Origin: Parafrankia discariae | Lineage (GTDB): Bacteria; Actinomycetota; Actinomycetes; Frankiales; Frankiaceae | Reading direction: 5' to 3' | Length of the DNA stretch: 60,904 bases | NCBI RefSeq assembly: GCF_000373365.1 | Contig: NZ_KB891222.1 | Location: forward strand, 1 to 60,904 | Shown here: positions 1 to 8,555 of the stretch, one piece after another | Layout of the letters: the number at the start of each line of letters is the position of its first letter | How positions within the stretch are numbered: position 1 is the first letter of the stretch | Position numbers and translations under genes: made by a program | The notes under the pieces: generated by a model | What the model saw: only the letters and a program-made list of their open reading frames with translations | Told to the model about the DNA's origin: nothing | Database searches by the model: none

Positions 1-1
1 C

Positions 2-700
2 GCCGACCCGAGTGCGATCCGGCGGCTCGCCTCGGGTCGGCGGCGCTACGGCAACCTCAAGGACGAGGCCGCCGACTTCATCCGGGAGGCGATCGTCTCC
101 CGCGCGCTACCCCCACGCAGCAAAATCGATCAGGACGAGGTCGCCGACGCGCTCGGGATCAGCCGCGCCCCGGTCCGCGAGGCCCTCATCGAACTCGCAC
201 AGAAAGGCTTCGTCGACGCCGTCCCCCGGCGCGGCGCGTTCGTCGCCGAGGTCACCGTCGAGGACATCGAGGACCACTACGAAGTTGTCGCCCTGGTCTC
301 CGGAATGACCACCCGACGCGCCGTGCGCACCCTCACCCCGACGCAGATCGAGGAACTCGCCCGACTGCACCGCGAGATCACCACCACCGGCGAGGAGACC
401 CGCCGCCGGAGCCTGGACCGCCGGTTCTTCCAGATCATCGCCACCGCCGGCAAATCACCACGCCTCGACGCGATCCTCGACTTCCTCGGCGGCGTCCTGC
501 AGGGCAGCTTCTACTACGACGCCCCCGCCTGGGAGAACAACGAGACGAAATACCGCGAACGACTACTGACCGAGATCCGGGCCGGCGACGTCACGGCGGC
601 GGCCCGCACCAGCGAGGAACACGTACGCTCCTGCGCCGCCGTCACCGTCGAACACCTACGCACCCGCGGCTACTGGACGACACCTCCGACCGCGCCCTGA
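2..700 (+). CDS. GntR-family (FadR-type) transcriptional regulator, 5' truncated by window edge
   Basis: The reading frame is open from the first bases to a TGA at 698-700, giving about 232 residues with no start inside the window. The N-terminal part has a winged helix typical of GntR proteins (a block reading DEVADALGISRAPVREALIEL near residue 41), followed by the wing segment PRRGAFVAEVT. The rest is an all-helical effector domain of the FCD type. Such proteins are usually repressors released by a small organic acid or related metabolite. The ligand cannot be read from the sequence. It lies just upstream of and convergent with the FAD/NAD(P) protein gene. A GntR-style palindrome at 3692-3707 may be one of its targets, but this is a guess. 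Confidence 0.85.
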   Translation, partial: ADPSAIRRLASGRRRYGNLKDEAADFIREAIVSRALPPRSKIDQDEVADALGISRAPVREALIELAQKGFVDAVPRRGAFVAEVTVEDIEDHYEVVALVSGMTTRRAVRTLTPTQIEELARLHREITTTGEETRRRSLDRRFFQIIATAGKSPRLDAILDFLGGVLQGSFYYDAPAWENNETKYRERLLTEIRAGDVTAAARTSEEHVRSCAAVTVEHLRTRGYWTTPPTAP

Positions 701-708
701 ACCACCGG

Positions 709-3384
709 TCAGTCGCCCGGTACCGAGGGCGCGGTCCGCTGGCCGGCGCGCAGCTGCGCGCGGCGGTGGACGTCGCGGGGGGAGCAGCGGCGCTCGAGGC
801 GGGTCCGGAGCAGCGCCTGGGCGATGTCGGGTCGGTTGGCCTGGATGGCGCAGTAGATCGTGGTGTCCTCGACGATCTCGCGCTGGGCGGCGCTGCCGCC
901 GAGCCGCTCGACGCCGGGCAGGGCGATCAGCGCGTCGGTGGCCCGGTCGGGATCACCGTGCAGGAGGTGCATCAGGGCGTCCGCCAGTGGCGCGACGGTG
1001 TCGGTGAACGCCGGGCTGCTCCGGGCGGCCGCCGAACGGCGTAGTTGCGCGAGTCGGCGGCAGTCCCCCGCGGCGGCGAGCGCGACCGCCGAGTGCAGCC
1101 CGACGAAGGGCGTCGGCGGATCGACGAGCAACGCGCCGGGGACGGTCGCCAGCACCGGCCCGAGCTCCACCGACGTCCAGGCACCGGCCGCGAAGCCGCG
1201 CCACAGCAGCGACGCCGAGTCGATCAGCGCCCGGACGCCGGAGACGGCCGGCGGCGAGAGCTGGGTCGAGAAACGTGCCTGGGCCGCGCTGTCGGCACCG
1301 AGTGCGAGCTCGTGCAGGGCCGCGTGCCAGGCGAAGTGCGCCCGGTGCGACGAGTCCGACCCGCAGGTCGAGATCCAGGCGTCCAACCAGGCCAGCCCGG
1401 CCTCGTGGTCGCCGGTCTCGTAGTGGACGTGGGTCTTCGCGTGGACGGCGTGGCCGGCGGTCGGTTCGACGGCCAGCGCCAGCGCGGCGAGTTCGGCCGC
1501 CTCGTCCCAGTTCTCCTGCTCCTGTCGGGTGAAGGCGAGCAGCCCCCGGTACCACCAGTCGTCGCGGTAGACGGCGGCCAGTCCCTCGACCAGGGCCCAG
1601 GCCTCGGCGGGGATCTCCGTCGCGCCGCTGAACGCGATCGTCGGCACGGCGATGCTGACGGCCAGGGCGTCTTCCGGGTAGGTGTGGATGTAGCTCAGCA
1701 GCGCCGCGGCCGAGGCCTCTCCCGGCTCGCGGATCCGGGCGGCGACCACCTCGACGAAACGCCGCTCACGCTCGTCGGCCCGGGCGGCGTGGCGTTGCGC
1801 GTTCCGCAGCGCCGTCTCCACGTCGACGTCGGCGCCCCACTCGGCACCGAGCAGCGCCAGCACCGCCTGCCCGAGGGCGAACTGGGGATCGGCCGCGACC
1901 GCCTCGGCCACCAGCGTCTCGGCTCCGGAGCGCACCCGCAGGATCCGGCCGAGCCCGGCGACATAGCGACCGGCCGCCTCCGGACTGGCGGTGAGGGGCA
2001 GACCGTAGGGATCGCGGACCCGTCGGACGACCCGTGGCCCGGGCAGGGCGGCCACGACGGCGCGGGCGAGCGCGGCCGCCTGGCCGCGGAGCTCGGGGAT
2101 GGCCGTGCTCTCCCACAGCTCCCCGCGCCGCAACGGCCCGATGGCCCAGATCGCCGGCCGGGGCCCGTCGGCCGCGACCAGCCGCCCGGATCCCTCGGTG
2201 GCGAAGCCCAGGTCCAGGCTGTCCGGGGTCGCCAGGCCGGCGGCGAGCAGGTTCATGACCAGGGGATCGTGGCTGGTCCGCACACCGCCGCCCGCACCGG
2301 TGCAGTTGACCACGGCCGCGGCGAGCACCTGGGTGCCGTCACTGAGCGAGACCTCGACGCCGGCCGCGGTCTCCCGGGCGTCGAGGACCCGCGCGGCGTG
2401 CACGACCAGCGATCCCTCGGCGCGGCGTTGCTCCAGCCAGGCGTGGACGGCGGGGTCGACGCGGTGCCGGACCTGGTCCCAGCGCCGCATCGTCGTGGCG
2501 ACGAAACGGGACCGGGCAGTGGTGTCCATGCGGGACCACAGCTCGGCCGTCACCGGGCGCAGTGAGTCCACGGCTCGCCGCCAGTCGCCACCGGCCGCGC
2601 GGATCTGGTCGAAGACCAGCCCGCGGGCCCGGGCGAGGCTCACCGGACCGTCGGGCAGTTCCGGGGCGGCGAGCGGCGGCGCCGGGTCCAGCGCGTGCGG
2701 CAGCGGGAGCAGCCCGTGGCGTGAGGCCACGTGCAGGCGCACCCCGGACCGGCTCCAGCGCTGGGCCATGTCGGCCATGGTCAGGCCCGAGCCGACGAGC
2801 AGCACGTCGCTGCCGGCCGGGACGCGCGGCTGGGAGTCCGCCCGCCACGGGTCACCGACGAACCGAGGCGACCGGGCCAGCGCCGGCGGAGCCCACGACG
2901 TCGTCGCGGCACCGTGGCCGAGCGCGAGAACGACACCGTCGACCGGATGGCTGGTCCCGTCGTCCAGTGTCAGCCGCAGCCGGCGGCCGTGCCGGCGGAC
3001 GTCCGTCGCGCGGGCGCGCACCCGCTCGCAGCGCACCCCGGGCGCGGCGCGCAGCGTCTCCTCCAGCGTGTGGCGGAGATAGTCGCCATAGAACTGCCGG
3101 GGCGCGAAACCACCGGGAGGGAAGTCGACCGCGACGTGCCGACGAAGCCAGCGCAGGAAGTGCTGCGGGTCGTCGTCGAAGGCGCTCATCTTCGCGGCCG
3201 GCACGTTGAGCCGGTGGCGTGGATCCCGGGTCAGATAGGCCAGGCCCGCACCGATGTCGTCCGGTTCGACGAGCAATATCGTGAACCTGCGGCCGGTAAC
3301 CGCCACGGACCTCGCCAGCTGGGTGGTGGCGAGGCAACCGCTGGCCCCACCACCCACCACCGCGACGACCACCGGCGCGCTCAT
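709..3384 (-). CDS. FAD/NAD(P)-binding oxidoreductase fused to a TTC38-like tetratricopeptide domain
   Basis: The protein is 891 residues if it starts at the ATG at 3384, which places the dinucleotide-binding motif (VVGGGASG) right at the N-terminus; an upstream in-frame start at 3522 would add 46 unlikely residues. Residues 1 to about 480 match the COG4529 / NAD_binding_9 type of FAD-NAD(P) protein, including a second glycine-rich segment (LLVGSGLTMADMA) and the closing 'AIGPLRRGELWESTAIPELR' stretch. Residues from about 500 to 880 are helical repeats resembling the TTC38 family (segments on daily activity such as YPEDALAVSIA, DDWWYRGLLAFTRQE, HFAWHAALHELALG). Each half is normally a separate protein in the cases I know, so the fusion is unusual. 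The substrate is unknown. Confidence 0.75.
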   Translation of the reverse strand: MSAPVVVAVVGGGASGCLATTQLARSVAVTGRRFTILLVEPDDIGAGLAYLTRDPRHRLNVPAAKMSAFDDDPQHFLRWLRRHVAVDFPPGGFAPRQFYGDYLRHTLEETLRAAPGVRCERVRARATDVRRHGRRLRLTLDDGTSHPVDGVVLALGHGAATTSWAPPALARSPRFVGDPWRADSQPRVPAGSDVLLVGSGLTMADMAQRWSRSGVRLHVASRHGLLPLPHALDPAPPLAAPELPDGPVSLARARGLVFDQIRAAGGDWRRAVDSLRPVTAELWSRMDTTARSRFVATTMRRWDQVRHRVDPAVHAWLEQRRAEGSLVVHAARVLDARETAAGVEVSLSDGTQVLAAAVVNCTGAGGGVRTSHDPLVMNLLAAGLATPDSLDLGFATEGSGRLVAADGPRPAIWAIGPLRRGELWESTAIPELRGQAAALARAVVAALPGPRVVRRVRDPYGLPLTASPEAAGRYVAGLGRILRVRSGAETLVAEAVAADPQFALGQAVLALLGAEWGADVDVETALRNAQRHAARADERERRFVEVVAARIREPGEASAAALLSYIHTYPEDALAVSIAVPTIAFSGATEIPAEAWALVEGLAAVYRDDWWYRGLLAFTRQEQENWDEAAELAALALAVEPTAGHAVHAKTHVHYETGDHEAGLAWLDAWISTCGSDSSHRAHFAWHAALHELALGADSAAQARFSTQLSPPAVSGVRALIDSASLLWRGFAAGAWTSVELGPVLATVPGALLVDPPTPFVGLHSAVALAAAGDCRRLAQLRRSAAARSSPAFTDTVAPLADALMHLLHGDPDRATDALIALPGVERLGGSAAQREIVEDTTIYCAIQANRPDIAQALLRTRLERRCSPRDVHRRAQLRAGQRTAPSVPGD

Positions 3385-4210
3385 CGGGACCGTCGACAGT
3401 GTGTGTGCGGACACCTGGACATAGGGAGATCTCCTTCGCCGTCCATTCCGGTCGATACCAGGGTAAGCCCGGGTGGGGTAGGCCATGGCCCGGATCGGCG
3501 GACCCTCTGCGGCACCTGCCACGCGCGGACCGGCTCTTCCTTTGTTACGTCATTACTACATCCCCTGATGTCTGACCGCGCGGAACCGTCCAAGCAGGGC
3601 AGACTTCCCGGAGGTGCGAGAAATAGTCAAGGGGTGAAATGTTGACACAGGAGGTCCAGGCGGGGCAGGCCACGGATCGTGGACCTCGAGACGCTTGTGT
3701 ACAAGCGCCTCACATCGACTTCAGGCGGACCGCCAGCGCGCTCTGTGCGTAGCCGTGCCGGTGCCGGGGTGGTAAGGCCGTCCTGATCGTCAGGGGTTCA
3801 CACCCCCACGTACTCGTACCGCGAGGACGGCTGGCCAGCGAAACCCGCACGGCGCCGAACTCCTCACTCTCCCATCCGGGCCAGCGGAGCGGAACGGTGC
3901 CGCCAGCGCTCCAGCGCCGGGTCGAGTCCCGCCGTGCCCGCGCGGTCTCTCCCGTTGACGCGGCGCTGACCTTCCGGACCTGACCGAGGCGCCCTCCAAC
4001 CCCGGCCCACTGCGACCGGATTTCGCGTGCCGTCATTCGGCGCGCCTTCAGCCGGGTCACGGACATCACCCGGGTCGTCAGTCCGACCTTTGTCGGCTGC
4101 GCGCTGCCATGCCTTTCCCGGTGGCCGCGGGCCGCGGGTCGTCCGTGCGGCCGGAAATGTGGCGATCGGTCGAGGCCGTCCGCGGTCCCATGTCGTCAGG
4201 AAGGAACTTG
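3385..4210. other. Intergenic region with no convincing gene
   Basis: About 0.8 kb separates the divergent FAD-TTC38 gene and the monooxygenase/solute-binding chimera. Short open frames on both strands have arginine-rich, low-complexity translations and no recognisable domain. The only clear structure is the 7-bp palindrome at 3692-3707. The chimera's ribosome-binding site (AGGAAGGA) lies at 4199-4206. Confidence 0.5.
3692..3707. promoter_or_regulatory. Palindrome CGCTTGT-GT-ACAAGCG, candidate GntR-type operator
   Basis: A perfect inverted repeat with 7-bp arms and a 2-bp centre contains the core TTGTGTACAA. This resembles operators bound by FadR/HutC-type GntR regulators, which often contain GT-N-AC half-sites. 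It lies between two divergent genes, about 310 bp from one start and 500 bp from the other. A GntR gene sits at the left edge of the window. Binding is inference. Confidence 0.4.
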
Positions 4211-6307
4211 ATGCTCGCCAAGAATGAGATCAGTCGCGGCTGGCGGGACGTCGAGACGGTGCGTTTCCCACGCGTCACGCCGCCGCGGGAGGTGGAGGTT
4301 CTGGTCGTCGGCGCCGGGCCGTCCGGCCTGGCCACCGCCCTGGAGCTGAACCATGACCGGGTCCAGGTCGCCGTTGTCGACGCCGCGACCTCGGCGTCGC
4401 TGGTCCGGGCCGGTGCGATGGGCCACTCGTCGCGGACCGTCGAGCTGTTCCGGCGGTGGGGGGTCTACGAGGCGATCCGGGCCGGCTGGACCTTTCCGCC
4501 CGAGTGGAACCACGGTGGCGGCCGGCTGCGTACCTCGCTCGTCGGGCACGATCTCCTCGACCCGCCCGGGCCGTCGTTTCGTAAGCGCCCGGGAAACGAC
4601 TTCTCGTTCGAGGACTCGATCCGACGGCCGCAGACGGTCCTCCAGCACGCCTTCCTGCGACGGCTCGCGGAGCGGGGCACGACGGTCGCGGGCGGCTGGC
4701 GGCTCCTCGGGTTCCATGAGGGCGAGGACACCGTCACGGCACTGCTGGAGGACGTCGACTCGGCCGAGCGTCGCGAGGTGCGCGCCCGCTACCTGGTGGG
4801 TGCCGACGGCGGAAGCAGCGACGTGCGCCGCCGCGGCAGCAGCGGCGGGTCCGGTACCGGCTCCGCCTCCGGAGGGGTGATCAACTGGGCCGGCACCTGG
4901 AGCGTGAGCACCTGGGACCCGGTGGTCGCCGGCGGTACCCGCAACACCCAGTACCTCGACCTCGTCTACGACTCGTTGACCCAGGTCGACTCCCAGGGCA
5001 ACGCGCATCCCCAACAGGCGCGGAGCTGGGAGTACAACACGACCGGTGACGCCGTCACCTTCCACCTGCGGCCCGGGCTCAAGTTCACCGACGGCACCCC
5101 GGTCAACGCCGAGGCCTGGCAGTACCAGATCAACCGGGCCAAGACCCAGAAGAACTCCCAGCTCGCCGGTGACCTGGACTCCGTCAGATCGATCGACGTG
5201 ATCGACGACCTGACCTTCCGGATCAATCTGACGCAGCCGGATCACCACATTCCCACGCTGTTCGGCGCGCGCGGCGCCGGTCTGCTCGCCAGCGAGACGG
5301 CCGCGAGGAACAACCCGCAGGCCCTGGCCACCACCGCCCCGGTCGGGTCGGGTCCGTTCAAGGTGGAGAGCCTGACCCCGGACGCGAGCGTCAGCCTGGT
5401 CAAGAACCCGGACTTCTGGGACGCCGAGAACATCCATGTCGACCGGATCGAGATCACGTTCAACAACGACCCGAACAGCGTCGTCCAGGGCATCAGGACC
5501 GGCACGTACAACTTCGCGATCGGCGACGTCGCCCAGATCGACCCGGCGAAGAAGGCCGGCCTGCAGGTCCTCGACGACTGGGGCTACGGCTACCAGGGCT
5601 ACTTCGTGCCGGTGAACCTCAACAAGGCGCCGTTCGACAACCCGAAGGTCGTGCAGGCGATCCACTACGCCGTCAACCGCGAGCAGTTCGTCGAGCAGGC
5701 CGCGTTCGGCCATGGTGAGGTGACCGCCGAGCCGTACCCGAGCTACTACCCGGCGTACGCGCAGGAGGCGAAGGACCTCCACCCCTACAACCCGGACAAG
5801 GCACGGCAGCTGCTGGCCGAGGCGGGCTACAACACCACGGACAGGCGCCTGTCGCTTCCCTTCGTGGTGTCGCAGCCGACACCCCCGGACGAGGTGCTGC
5901 AGTCCCAGTTCAAGGCGGTCGGTGTCGACCTGGACATCAAGGTCGATCCGAACTGGTCCACGTCGTTCTTCGCCAAGACGCTCGCCATCACCGACTACAG
6001 CTACGCGGGACGTGACTCGTTCGGGCAGACGCTCACCGCGAACTTCGGCGGCGGCCCGCTGAACCTCAGCGGCCCGTTCCAGTCGGCGGAGTTCAAGGCC
6101 GCGCTGGCAAAGGTGCGTGCGACACCGCTCGACTCGCCGGACCTGAAGAAGAACCTGGCGGCCGCGACGGTCGCGGGCCTCACCTCCAACCCGAACATCT
6201 ACACCTACGCGACCCCCCGGCCGTACATCCTGGCCACGGGCATCTCGCCGCTGCCGAAGCTGCCCGGGCAGATCTCGTTCAGGGGTGTCACGATCGGCTC
6301 CTCCTGA
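4211..6307 (+). CDS. In-frame chimera: truncated FAD monooxygenase N-terminus joined to a family-5 solute-binding protein
   Basis: The chosen ATG at 4211 follows a strong ribosome-binding site (AGGAAGGA, 4199-4206) and gives 698 residues. Residues 28-206 are the start of a PheA/TfdB-type flavin monooxygenase: GAGPSG at 34-39 and GADGG at 197-201. The rest of that enzyme (second FAD motif and substrate domain) is missing. From about residue 207 the protein continues as a Gly/Ser linker (RGSSGGSGTGSASGG) of the kind that follows the lipobox cysteine of solute-binding lipoproteins, and then as a full-length family-5 peptide/nickel-type binding protein (about 480 residues) ending at the usual C-terminus. 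The signal peptide and lipobox of the binding protein are gone. The likely origin is a deletion that joined two genes near 4826-4835. No permease genes lie beside it. The product is probably non-functional for transport, unless this is an assembly error. Confidence 0.8.
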   Translation: MLAKNEISRGWRDVETVRFPRVTPPREVEVLVVGAGPSGLATALELNHDRVQVAVVDAATSASLVRAGAMGHSSRTVELFRRWGVYEAIRAGWTFPPEWNHGGGRLRTSLVGHDLLDPPGPSFRKRPGNDFSFEDSIRRPQTVLQHAFLRRLAERGTTVAGGWRLLGFHEGEDTVTALLEDVDSAERREVRARYLVGADGGSSDVRRRGSSGGSGTGSASGGVINWAGTWSVSTWDPVVAGGTRNTQYLDLVYDSLTQVDSQGNAHPQQARSWEYNTTGDAVTFHLRPGLKFTDGTPVNAEAWQYQINRAKTQKNSQLAGDLDSVRSIDVIDDLTFRINLTQPDHHIPTLFGARGAGLLASETAARNNPQALATTAPVGSGPFKVESLTPDASVSLVKNPDFWDAENIHVDRIEITFNNDPNSVVQGIRTGTYNFAIGDVAQIDPAKKAGLQVLDDWGYGYQGYFVPVNLNKAPFDNPKVVQAIHYAVNREQFVEQAAFGHGEVTAEPYPSYYPAYAQEAKDLHPYNPDKARQLLAEAGYNTTDRRLSLPFVVSQPTPPDEVLQSQFKAVGVDLDIKVDPNWSTSFFAKTLAITDYSYAGRDSFGQTLTANFGGGPLNLSGPFQSAEFKAALAKVRATPLDSPDLKKNLAAATVAGLTSNPNIYTYATPRPYILATGISPLPKLPGQISFRGVTIGSS

Positions 6308-6330
6308 CGTTTCCGCCCGCGTGCCGACGC

Positions 6331-6361
6331 TCCGGCCGTGCCCTCGCCAGGCACGGCCGGA
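6331..6361. terminator. 12-bp perfect hairpin, terminator-like
   Basis: TCCGGCCGTGCC at 6331-6342 and its exact complement at 6350-6361 enclose a 7-base loop, starting 23 bp after the stop codon of the chimera gene. There is no T-run after it. It is a plausible actinobacterial I-shaped terminator or an mRNA-stability element ahead of the rhodanese gene. Confidence 0.55.
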
Positions 6362-6401
6362 ACACGGTCATGAGCCGACCGCGCAACCCGGAAGGACCAC
6401 G

Positions 6402-7988
6402 ATGACACCCCTGGAGATCTCGCCGGAACACGTGCGCGACCTGCTGCGCCGGCGCCAGGAGATCGCGCTCGTCGACGTGCGCGAGGAGGCGCTGTACGCG
6501 CAGGGACACCCGCTGTGGGCCGCGAACGTTCCGCTCTCACGCCTCGAGCTGGAGGTCTGGGAGCGCATCCCCCGGCGCGACACTCTCGTGGTCGTCTACG
6601 GCGACGCCGTCGCGCCGGCGCAGCGGGCCCACGAGGTCCTGGTCGAGCTCGGATACACCCAAGTGCGCCTCCTGCTGGGCGGCCTGGACGGGTGGACCGC
6701 GTCGGGCGGCGAGCTGTTCATCGACGTCAACACCCCGAGCAAGGCGTTCGGGGAACTGGTCGAATCGGTCCGGGGCACGCCGTCGGTCTCCGCTCCCGAG
6801 CTGCGGGCGCTGCTCGACGCGGGGAAGGACGTGGTGGTCGTCGACGCCCGCCGCCCCGACGAGTTCCACACGATGAGCATCCCGACGGCGACCAGCGTGC
6901 CCGGCGGGGAGCTGGTCCTGCGGATCCGCGAGCTGGCCGCCGACCCGGCGACCCAGGTGGTGGTCAACTGCGCCGGGCGCACCCGCAGCATCATCGGCGC
7001 CCAGTCGCTCATCAACTCCGGGCTGCCGAACCCGGTGGCGGCGTTGCGCAACGGCACGATCGGCTGGGTGCTCGCCGGCCAGGATCTGGACCACTCGGCC
7101 ACCGCGGCCGCGCCGGCCCGGGTCGAGCCGGCCCACCGTGAGGTCGCCCGGGCCGGCGCCCGGGCCGCCGCCGAACTGGCCGGCGTCCGCTTCGCCCCGG
7201 CCGCCGACCTGACGGGACCGCCCCCGCCCGGCCGGACGGTCTACCGCTTCGACGTGCGCTCGGCGGCCGAGTACGAGGCGGGTCACCTGCCGGGCTTCCG
7301 GCACGCGCCGGGCGGGCAGCTGGTTCAGGAGACCGACCACCACGCGCCGGTGCGCGGGGCCCGGATCGTGCTGGCCGACGACGACGGCGTCCGCGCGGCG
7401 ATGACCGGTTCCTGGCTGGCCCAGATGGGCTGGGAAACCTGGGTGGTGGCGGAGGTGGGCGCCGCCGGCCGGACCGAGCGGGGCTGGCCGGTCTCCCCGG
7501 CGCCGGCGCCGCCGGGTGTGCCGTCCGTCGCGCCCGGCGAGCTGGCGGGCTGGCTGGGGGAGCCTGCCGAGGGGACGGTGGTCGTCGACGTCGGAGCCGG
7601 TCGTGACTACGCCGCCGGGCACATCCCCGGCGCGTGGCACGCGAGCCGCTCCCGGCTGGCCGTCGCGCTGCGGCGCCTGCCGCCCGCGGACCGGCTCGTC
7701 CTCACCTCCGGCGACGGCCTGCTCGCGCGGTTCGCGACAGCCGACCTCGGCCGACTCACCGCGATCCCGGCCTACGCCCTCGCGGGCGGGACGGCGGGGT
7801 GGCGGGCCAGCGGGAGACCGGTCGAGACGGAGCCCGCGTGTTACACCGAGACACCGCTCGACCGCTACCGGCGTCCGTACGAGGGCACCGACAACGCCCG
7901 CTCGGCGATGGAGGCCTATCTCGAGTGGGAATACGGCCTGGTCGCGCAGCTCGACCGGGACGGCACCCACAACTTCCGGGTGAGCTGA
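6402..7988 (+). CDS. Four-domain rhodanese-like protein
   Basis: The ATG at 6402 is preceded by GGAAGGA and yields 528 residues. Four rhodanese-like domains follow one another: about residues 1-105, 125-230, 265-385 and 400-500. Only the second has the catalytic-loop cysteine (VVNCAGRTRS, Cys190); the equivalent loops of the others read VVYGDAVAPAQ, LADDDGVRAA and LTSGDGLLAR, so they are probably structural or regulatory. Each domain keeps the VDVR/VDAR-type strand and the GG-x-x-GW closing element. The C-terminal tail (LDRYRRPYEG, AYLEWEYGLV) is typical of multi-rhodanese proteins linked to sulfur metabolism. Its role is probably transfer of sulfane sulfur from an unknown donor. No sulfur gene is adjacent, so the pathway cannot be set from context. 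Confidence 0.8.
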   Translation: MTPLEISPEHVRDLLRRRQEIALVDVREEALYAQGHPLWAANVPLSRLELEVWERIPRRDTLVVVYGDAVAPAQRAHEVLVELGYTQVRLLLGGLDGWTASGGELFIDVNTPSKAFGELVESVRGTPSVSAPELRALLDAGKDVVVVDARRPDEFHTMSIPTATSVPGGELVLRIRELAADPATQVVVNCAGRTRSIIGAQSLINSGLPNPVAALRNGTIGWVLAGQDLDHSATAAAPARVEPAHREVARAGARAAAELAGVRFAPAADLTGPPPPGRTVYRFDVRSAAEYEAGHLPGFRHAPGGQLVQETDHHAPVRGARIVLADDDGVRAAMTGSWLAQMGWETWVVAEVGAAGRTERGWPVSPAPAPPGVPSVAPGELAGWLGEPAEGTVVVDVGAGRDYAAGHIPGAWHASRSRLAVALRRLPPADRLVLTSGDGLLARFATADLGRLTAIPAYALAGGTAGWRASGRPVETEPACYTETPLDRYRRPYEGTDNARSAMEAYLEWEYGLVAQLDRDGTHNFRVS

Positions 7989-8020
7989 CCCCGCTTTCCG
8001 GGCCCGCGGCGGCCGGATAC

Positions 8021-8044
8021 CCGGCCGGCGAGGTTTCCGGCCGG
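8021..8044. terminator. Candidate bidirectional terminator between convergent genes
   Basis: Two copies of CCGGCCGG (8021-8028 and 8037-8044), each self-complementary, can pair across an 8-base loop. The site lies between the convergent rhodanese and NTF2-like genes. There is no T-tract, so the call rests on position and stem only. Confidence 0.35.
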
Positions 8045-8083
8045 CGGAGTGCCGGGCCGACTGGGTCTCAGGTCGGCGGGGTG

Positions 8084-8500
8084 TCAGGCCGGCGGGGTGT
8101 AGCCACTGATCTCGTGCTCGGCGATGCGCCACACGCCGTCCGGCTCGCGCCGTTGGACCTGGCGGTGGTCGAACACGGACCGGGCGGAGAACGGCCCCTC
8201 GCCCTCCAGCGTGAACGCCGCCGCCGTGTACTCGACGACCGTGTGGTCGGCGTCGAGCGACCAGGCCCGCAGGTTCGTGATCAGGTGCCGACCGCGCAGC
8301 GGCGACATGCCACGCTCCATCACGGACCGGACGGCGTCCCTCCCGTGGGCCTGGAACACCGTCGCGTCCTCGGTGTACAGCGCCAGCGCGGCGTCGACGT
8401 CGCGGGCGTCGTACCGGCTGAACAGTTCGGCCACGAGCGCCTCGGCGGTGAGCCGCCGCGCGACCTCCGCACCGTCGGGGAGCACTCCTGGATCACGCAT
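8084..8500 (-). CDS. SnoaL/NTF2-like small protein
   Basis: The ATG at 8500 gives 138 residues, a usual length for this fold; an upstream in-frame start would add a non-conserved, cysteine-rich leader. The N-terminal helix (LVAELFSRYDARDVDAALALYTEDATVFQ) and the following strands (VFDHRQVQRREPDGVWRIAEHEI) are typical of the NTF2-like superfamily, in which members act as small isomerases, cyclases, dehydratases or ligand-binding proteins. No catalytic residues can be assigned with confidence. It sits downstream of, and on the same strand as, the solute-binding lipoprotein gene, with a gap of about 55 bp, so the two may be co-transcribed. Confidence 0.7.
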   Translation of the reverse strand: MRDPGVLPDGAEVARRLTAEALVAELFSRYDARDVDAALALYTEDATVFQAHGRDAVRSVMERGMSPLRGRHLITNLRAWSLDADHTVVEYTAAAFTLEGEGPFSARSVFDHRQVQRREPDGVWRIAEHEISGYTPPA

Positions 8501-8555
8501 ACGCTGGTTCCGCCCATCGTCGTCGGCGAGCGTTCGGCCTGTTGAGGCTACTCGG

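Noticed and set aside
3710-4069. 119-residue minus-strand frame in the divergent spacer
   Set aside because: Basic, low-complexity translation without a domain or ribosome site; likely chance in high-GC DNA.
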